A program made the translations under genes and the position numbers. Below the pieces are notes generated by a model. The model was given only the letters and a program-made list of their open reading frames with translations, was not told the DNA's origin and did no database searches. A DNA stretch of 39,494 nucleotides from Acidobacteriaceae bacterium (GTDB taxonomy: Bacteria; Acidobacteriota; Terriglobia; Terriglobales; Acidobacteriaceae): the NCBI GenBank assembly GCA_025355385.1, contig JANXZS010000145.1, positions 1-39,494 on the forward strand, written 5' to 3'. Shown here piece after piece: positions 35,283-39,494 of this stretch. The stretch's first letter is position 1; the number at the start of each line of letters is the position of its first letter.

Positions 35283-36361
35283 CAATAATCTTTTGAGGTA
35301 GACAGATCGAATCGAGGCCACCTCAATTAAAAGTATCCACCTTGAGACCACAATTATGTTGGAAATACGATTTAGGCAGTGTTGATTTACAGATAGGTCT
35401 AGGGAACCCGGCTATGGTTGATGAAAGCTGCGCCGTCCAAACCAAAAATTGCATGGCAACTATTAGTCTCGTAGACGGCACAGTGTCCGTCGGACGACCA
35501 ATGTGGCGGATCAGTCGCAAGCTTTATAACCCCGTAGCTTGCTCCCACCAGCTGTAAATGAGGATTGGCTCCGCTGCGGGGTAGGTCGGTGATTTCAAGC
35601 GGCGAGCCGGAGGCGTTCCGGACTGTGAGGTTTTCCACCAACGCCGGTCCCTCGCTCCCGCATCGCCAATAGCCCGCCCGAGAAGATCGGGCTGCGGACA
35701 ATGCTCAAAGTGTTGCAAAACTCTCAGCTGGGTGTGTACCTCGCACGGCGGAAGCAATGCCTGAGAGCCCGAAAGTGAACCCGGGTCGAAAGAAGATCGG
35801 GGCCAGGTAACAGCGCTCGGGGCGCTAGGGTGTTCCAAAAGGCTGTCTCAGGGTTTAGAACTCTCGGAACGTGCACGAGCAAGCCTCTTGGGAATGCTCT
35901 TCTTGGAGATGCATCTTGGCTCGCAGTCTGCGCTGAACTGCATGACATGTGCAAGCAGGCGTCGAACGTCTACGCGAAGCGAGATTTTAATGGACTGAGC
36001 TAGTACTTGACAGGGCGCGACGCCGACGGGTCAACGCAGACACAGTATCACTGATCAGGCAGCATCTGGCCGCCAGTCTGGCACTGATGCCGTTTACTGA
36101 ATATGGCCCACGGTCGACGGTGAGCATGAGAAAGTTATCAGGGGTTATTGGGAACGAATCTCAGTGAATTCCCCGATTGTGGACTGTGCGTTGCAGTTTG
36201 ATCCTGATAGGTAGAAATGTTGCACGGTGTGCGCGCTAGTAATCACGCACCGCCAGGGATCGACCCCTGTTGACGAAATCATTTCCGCTGAACCATCACT
36301 CTCAGGGGTGGCAATGCGTCCGGTCTCACAAGGGCGGTCTGGTGAGAAAAAGACAATCTGT
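35283..36361. other. Long region without intact gene after the DNase II-like gene
   Basis: About 1.1 kb. A loose inverted repeat TTGAGGT/ACCTCAA (35293-35299, 35320-35326) may end the cassette transcript. On the minus strand, 35701-35399 reads ENLTVRNASGSPLEITDL and GAN further on. This recalls one Ig-like repeat of acidobacterial surface proteins but is fragmentary, with broken frames on both sides. Nothing else is recognisable, and the stretch looks like decayed accessory DNA. Confidence 0.4.
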
Positions 36362-36634
36362 ATGACCGTAGTACGTATGCCAGATCACAGTGATCTGGTC
36401 GCTCGTATAGAGAGCGTCACCGGGAAAAAGCCGTTCAACATCCTAGTGGAGCTCGCATCTGTAAGAGGACTCATGACGGTTGAGGAGGTAGCTCTACTCC
36501 TTCGCAAGTCGGAGTCCACGATCTACCGCATGGCTCAGAAGCGACGTATGCCGTCTCTCATGATCAGCGGTTGACGGATGTTCGATCCTTCGGCTCTCGC
36601 CTTGTAGCTAGTAAAGAAGGCTCCAACCGGCCTG
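36362..36634 (+). pseudogene. Excisionase/HTH_17-type DNA-binding protein with stop codons
   Basis: From ATG 36362, 70 codons are open and include LMTVEEVALLLRKSESTIYR and KRRMPSLMI, the standard helix-turn-helix of excisionase-like proteins. A TGA at 36572-36574 interrupts the wing. The same frame continues with RMFDPSALAL, which is the expected FDP-ALA-W ending. It meets a TAG (36605-36607) where a Trp codon is expected, then LVKK. It is therefore read as a gene with two nonsense changes. It converges on the integrase fragment. Confidence 0.65.
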
Positions 36635-36874
36635 CAGCCGCCAGGTGTCGAGCGCCTCGCGCGGGGAGGAGCCTACCGGACACGTCACTCGCTTCCCGTC
36701 TTCCCGCCAGCAGAGGTAGTACGTTCCGGTCTTTGACCGCTCGGGTTTACTGTGGATCAGGACGAGTTCCGGATTCGGCTTTCCCTTGACTTTCACGACC
36801 GGGAAGGATTGCCATTTTCCGTCCAGCGCGAGATACTTCAGCAGGTTCACTTTTGAACCGAGCTTACGAGCCAT
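36608..36874 (-). pseudogene. Truncated integrase (tyrosine recombinase N-terminus)
   Basis: 88 residues from ATG 36874: MARKLGSKVNLLKYLALDG, a VVKVKGKPNP stretch, GTYYLCWREDGKRV and GSSPREALDTWRLQ. This is the arm-binding N-terminus of phage-type integrases as seen in acidobacterial genomes. The core-binding and catalytic domains (Arg-His-Arg-Tyr) are missing, because the frame ends where it meets the convergent HTH remnant. It has lost recombinase activity. Family identity is recalled from the pattern and is less certain than for full-length genes. Confidence 0.6.
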
Positions 36875-37019
36875 TTCTACCAGTTGCGCCCTCCGCTCTG
36901 GATCTCATGCGCCTTCACTGCGGACAGAAATTGGGACTTTCACCACTGCAGACATAGCAAAATGGCTAGTAAAACAATTAGTAAGGTCAGATCAATTCTG
37001 TAAGTAATTGGTTATAATG

Positions 37020-37052
37020 GCGGGAGTAGTTCAGTGGTAGAACGCCAGCTTC
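37020..37052 (+). pseudogene. tRNA-Gly 5' half (possible attachment-site scar)
   Basis: GCGGGAG, TA, the D-arm GTTCAGTGGTAGAAC, G, the anticodon stem CCAGC and the loop start TTC match bacterial tRNA-Gly base for base. After this the 3' half is absent: no GCTGG partner, T-arm or CTCCCGC acceptor strand follows. A TATAAT sits directly upstream (37013-37018) but too close for a normal promoter. The break inside the anticodon loop is typical of integrase attachment sites. Confidence 0.7.
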
Positions 37053-37150
37053 GCCCTAGGAAGAAAAGCCAGTTTCAACGTAAGCCCTTCAGAATCAACT
37101 AAACATCCTCAAATACAACAAGTTATGCGCCATGTAGCTCGCTTGCATCC

Positions 37151-37223
37151 TTAGGCAGATTTAGGCAAATATGGCAGTTTTAGGCACTTTTTGAGTGCGT
37201 GGACAGTAAATTTGGACAGTAAA
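37151..37223. repeat. Short direct repeats near tRNA-Gly fragment
   Basis: TTAGGCA occurs at 37151-37157, 37161-37167 and 37180-37186; GGACAGTAAA occurs at 37201-37210 and 37214-37223. Such clustered repeats beside a broken tRNA and an integrase remnant could be arm-type recombinase or excisionase binding sites. This is an inference. Confidence 0.5.
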
Positions 37224-37707
37224 GCAGGGTGTCGATTCAGGGCCCGCGATCGGTCAACATCGTTCTCAGGTACGCACCAAGATTTACGTCCATGATGTGT
37301 CTCTAGAGAGGTCGCTTCGGGTCGGTGATTGAGGCTCGCGGTCTGACTTCGCGGGCCGGGCGGAACCCGATGACGCCTTCATGTGAATGCATTGCATAAA
37401 GGCGGGGCGGCATGAGGGATTCCTGGCGGCTGTTCTTGGAAGAACCGTGCTGGCGCACAACCCATGGAGCGGTACTATCCAACTTGCTCGATCCCGCAAT
37501 TGTAACGAGCGTCACAGACGAGCTTTCAATCAAGAGTTAACCTACGCTCTGCCCAGCGCAGCGTAGGCCGGGACTATCTTGATCTTTCGACATGATGACA
37601 TCGGCGTATTGAAGGGCAGTATAGGATTCCGCAAGGATTTATGTTTACCACGAATTTATCGCCGAGTGAGCCTCTGCTCAACGGTCCACATGCAAGGAGC
37701 ACCATCA
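37224..37707. other. Intergenic region before the Kelch gene
   Basis: About 480 bases. Minus-strand open frames at 37303-37533 have no recognisable domain or ribosome site. A perfect eight-base stem CCTACGCT/AGCGTAGG (37541-37548, 37560-37567) with an 11-base loop stands upstream of the Kelch gene. It has no T run and may be structural or regulatory. Confidence 0.4.
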
Positions 37708-39494
37708 TTGAATTCTCTCGATAATAGGCTCTCACTACTTGGGGTATGTCTCTCGGCGTTTGTCGTGTGCCTCATTTGCCCGGTTGCGCCGGCGCAGACA
37801 AACGAATGGGTTTGGATGGGCGGGAGCAATACCATTTCAAACAGTGCTAGCGGTGGGCAACTGGGAGTCTACGGCACATTTCGAGTGCCGGCACGTTCAA
37901 ATACTCCTGGTGGTAGGCAACAGGCATCGAGTTGGACGGACAACAATGGCAACTTCTGGCTGTTTGGAGGGTTTGGATTCGCTTCAAATGGTTCCGGCGA
38001 TCTAAACGATCTTTGGGAGCGCAATGCATTCACAGGAGAATGGGCGTGGATGAGTGGAAGCAGTGACTTTTCCAATGGTAATTACGGCAGTCCCGGCGTC
38101 TACGGCTCATTAGGCGTCCCCAACGTTAGGAATGTACCTGGGGGTCGAAGGGGTGCAAGCGGGGCAGTAGACCACAACGGGAAGATCTGGCTTTTTGGAG
38201 GCCTCGGCTATGGTGATGTGGTCTACGAACCGGCGGACTACAATCAGAATGATCTTTGGGAATTCGACCCTTCAACCAATCAATGGACTTGGCTGTCGGG
38301 GGGCGAAATCCGGAGGTAGTCGGGGTGTATGTGGCTCCCTGGGTGTCGCGGCTCCCGGAAATGTTCCTGGGGCCCGATCCGGCGCCAGCAGTTGGATCGA
38401 CGGCAGCGGCAACTTTTGGCTCTTTGGCGGCAAAGGCATCGATTGCGGCGGGACAATTGGATATCTCAATGACCTCTGGGAGTTCAGCTCATCAACTAGT
38501 AACTGGACATGGATGGGCGGTCTAAGCGATATCTCGAGGCACTGTGACTCGCACATTGGTCCTGTCTGTGGTGCACCGGGGATTTATGGCACTCTGGGTG
38601 TTCCGTCGTCGGCGAATATACCAGGAGGACGCTTGAGCGCAAGCGCATCGATCGACCGAGATGGGAATTTTTGGCTATTCGGAGGAAATGGCTTTGATGC
38701 GAATGGCGCGATGGACCGTGGGCAGAACACGACTTCGTGTTCTCAACTAGGAGGCACGTGCCTTCTCAATGACCTCTGGGAGTTCAATCCTCTGACGCAC
38801 GAATGGGTTTGGATGGGTGGGACGGACGTCGTCCGATCGAACTATCCCGGCCAAACTGGAGTCTACGGTACCTTGGGAAGTTCTGCACCCAAGAACATTC
38901 CCGGGGGACGATCAGAGGCCATCTGTTGGGCAGATCATGGCAATCTCTGGTTATACGGCGGATCAGGTTACGATTCCACTTCCGCCGAAGGAGCAAAGAG
39001 GCTCAATGACCTCTGGAAATACCAGATTTCTTCAGCCGAATGGGCGTGGATGGGCGGCACCAACACCGTTGGGCTCACGGGATTGGTTCCGACGGTATAT
39101 GGATCTTTAGGTGTTGCTGATGTGGCGAATACGCCAGGAAGCCGCGTCAACTCGAGCGCTTGGTTCGATATTAGTGGCAATCTCTGGCTCTTCGGGGGAT
39201 ATGCACTAGACTCGACAGGCTATCGAGGAAATCTTAACGACCTATGGGAGTATCGGCTGTCTACAGTGTTACCTGGAACAGCTGCTCCGATCTGTAATCC
39301 TGCGGCAGGCGATTATAGTGCACCGCAGGTAGTTTCGATCTTGGACCAAACTCCAGGCGCTATCATCTACTACACGACTGATGGCTCTACGCCGACCTCC
39401 AATTCAACGCTGTACAGCGGCCCGGTCACGGTGTCCTCGACACAGACCATCCAGGCAATAGCCACTGCGCAGGGGTACTCAACCAGCGCAGTGG
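37708..39494 (+). pseudogene. Secreted Kelch-repeat protein, frame-interrupted, running off the window
   Basis: Start TTG 37708 has AAGGAG eight bases upstream and leads straight into a signal peptide (LSLLGVCLSAFVVCLICP, cleavage near APAQ). About 70-residue repeats follow, each with a W-W-M/L-GG strand, GVYG-LGV, N-PGGR, GN-WLFGG and LNDLWE, the acidobacterial Kelch pattern. The frame stops at 38317-38319. The plus-one frame then continues the same repeats without a stop to the window end, with GSLGVAAPGNVPGARSGASS and four or more further repeats. It ends in a chitobiase/hexosaminidase-type C-terminal domain (IIYYTTDGSTPT, YSGPVTV). The shift falls at six G (38298-38303); five G would restore the frame. 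It is thus one gene with a single slip, by mutation, phase variation or read error. Confidence 0.82.

Noticed and set aside
35399-35701. Real minus-strand gene for a surface Ig-like protein
   Set aside because: A single short motif resembles such repeats, but there is no start signal, the flanking frames are broken and the length is far too small.
37020-37100. Complete tRNA-Gly gene
   Set aside because: Only the 5' half is present; the anticodon-stem partner, T-arm and 3' acceptor strand are missing.
37303-37533. 76-codon minus-strand gene before the Kelch protein
   Set aside because: No domain, no ribosome site, and overlapping frames are equally open.

Overview
The window looks like a chromosomal segment of an Acidobacteriota bacterium, probably of the Terriglobia/Acidobacteriaceae type. 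This is inferred from moderately high GC, many Tat or Sec signal peptides, a large secreted TPR-CHAT protein, a Kelch protein running into a chitobiase/hexosaminidase-type C-terminal domain, and a LuxR regulator with a degenerate receiver. No rRNA or other strong taxonomic marker is present, so the assignment is an inference from gene style.

Region 1 (1-860) starts inside a decayed IS66-type transposase and continues through a hairpin-rich non-coding stretch to a sigma70-like promoter. Region 2 (861-23475) is a housekeeping backbone. It holds purC-cvpA, a Fis-type HTH protein, a HAD phosphatase coupled to a TPR-secretin, and a convergent DsbA-like thiol oxidoreductase with glutamine-dependent NAD synthetase. 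Next come a polyprenyl-phosphate sugar transferase, an MlaF-like ATPase, mobA overlapping an M20 peptidase, a rhodanese, and an NtrC/NtrB-like two-component pair with an overlapping lipoprotein. An abutting ugd-uxs pair makes UDP-glucuronate and UDP-xylose, with a divergent LuxR-type regulator. The backbone ends with a Tat-exported aldo/keto reductase, tRNA-Leu(GAG), and secG with a clear terminator.

Region 3 (23591-30621) holds a decayed multihaem cytochrome c fragment, a second Tat-exported aldo/keto reductase, and a tightly overlapping three-gene cassette. The cassette encodes a small two-TM protein, a secreted PKD-like protein, and a 1,414-residue secreted TPR-CHAT protein with an intact His-Cys dyad. 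Stop/start overlaps suggest the three are made together.

Region 4 (30622-37700) is accessory and mosaic. It has DUF1905 and DUF3606 proteins, an MFS transporter pseudogene with two frameshifts, and a cassette with its own promoter candidate. That cassette encodes two small paralogous membrane proteins followed by a DNase II-like protein carrying both HxK catalytic motifs. It is followed by a long empty stretch, an excisionase-type HTH with stop codons, an integrase N-terminus, a 5' half of a tRNA-Gly gene, and short direct repeats. Together these look like the worn end of an integrated element.

Region 5 (37708-end) is a secreted Kelch-repeat protein broken once at a run of six G. Beyond that point the other frame stays open to the window edge.

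The most interesting candidates for an undescribed system are the paralogous-membrane-pair plus DNase II cassette (33024-35282) and the secreted TPR-CHAT cassette (25084-30621).
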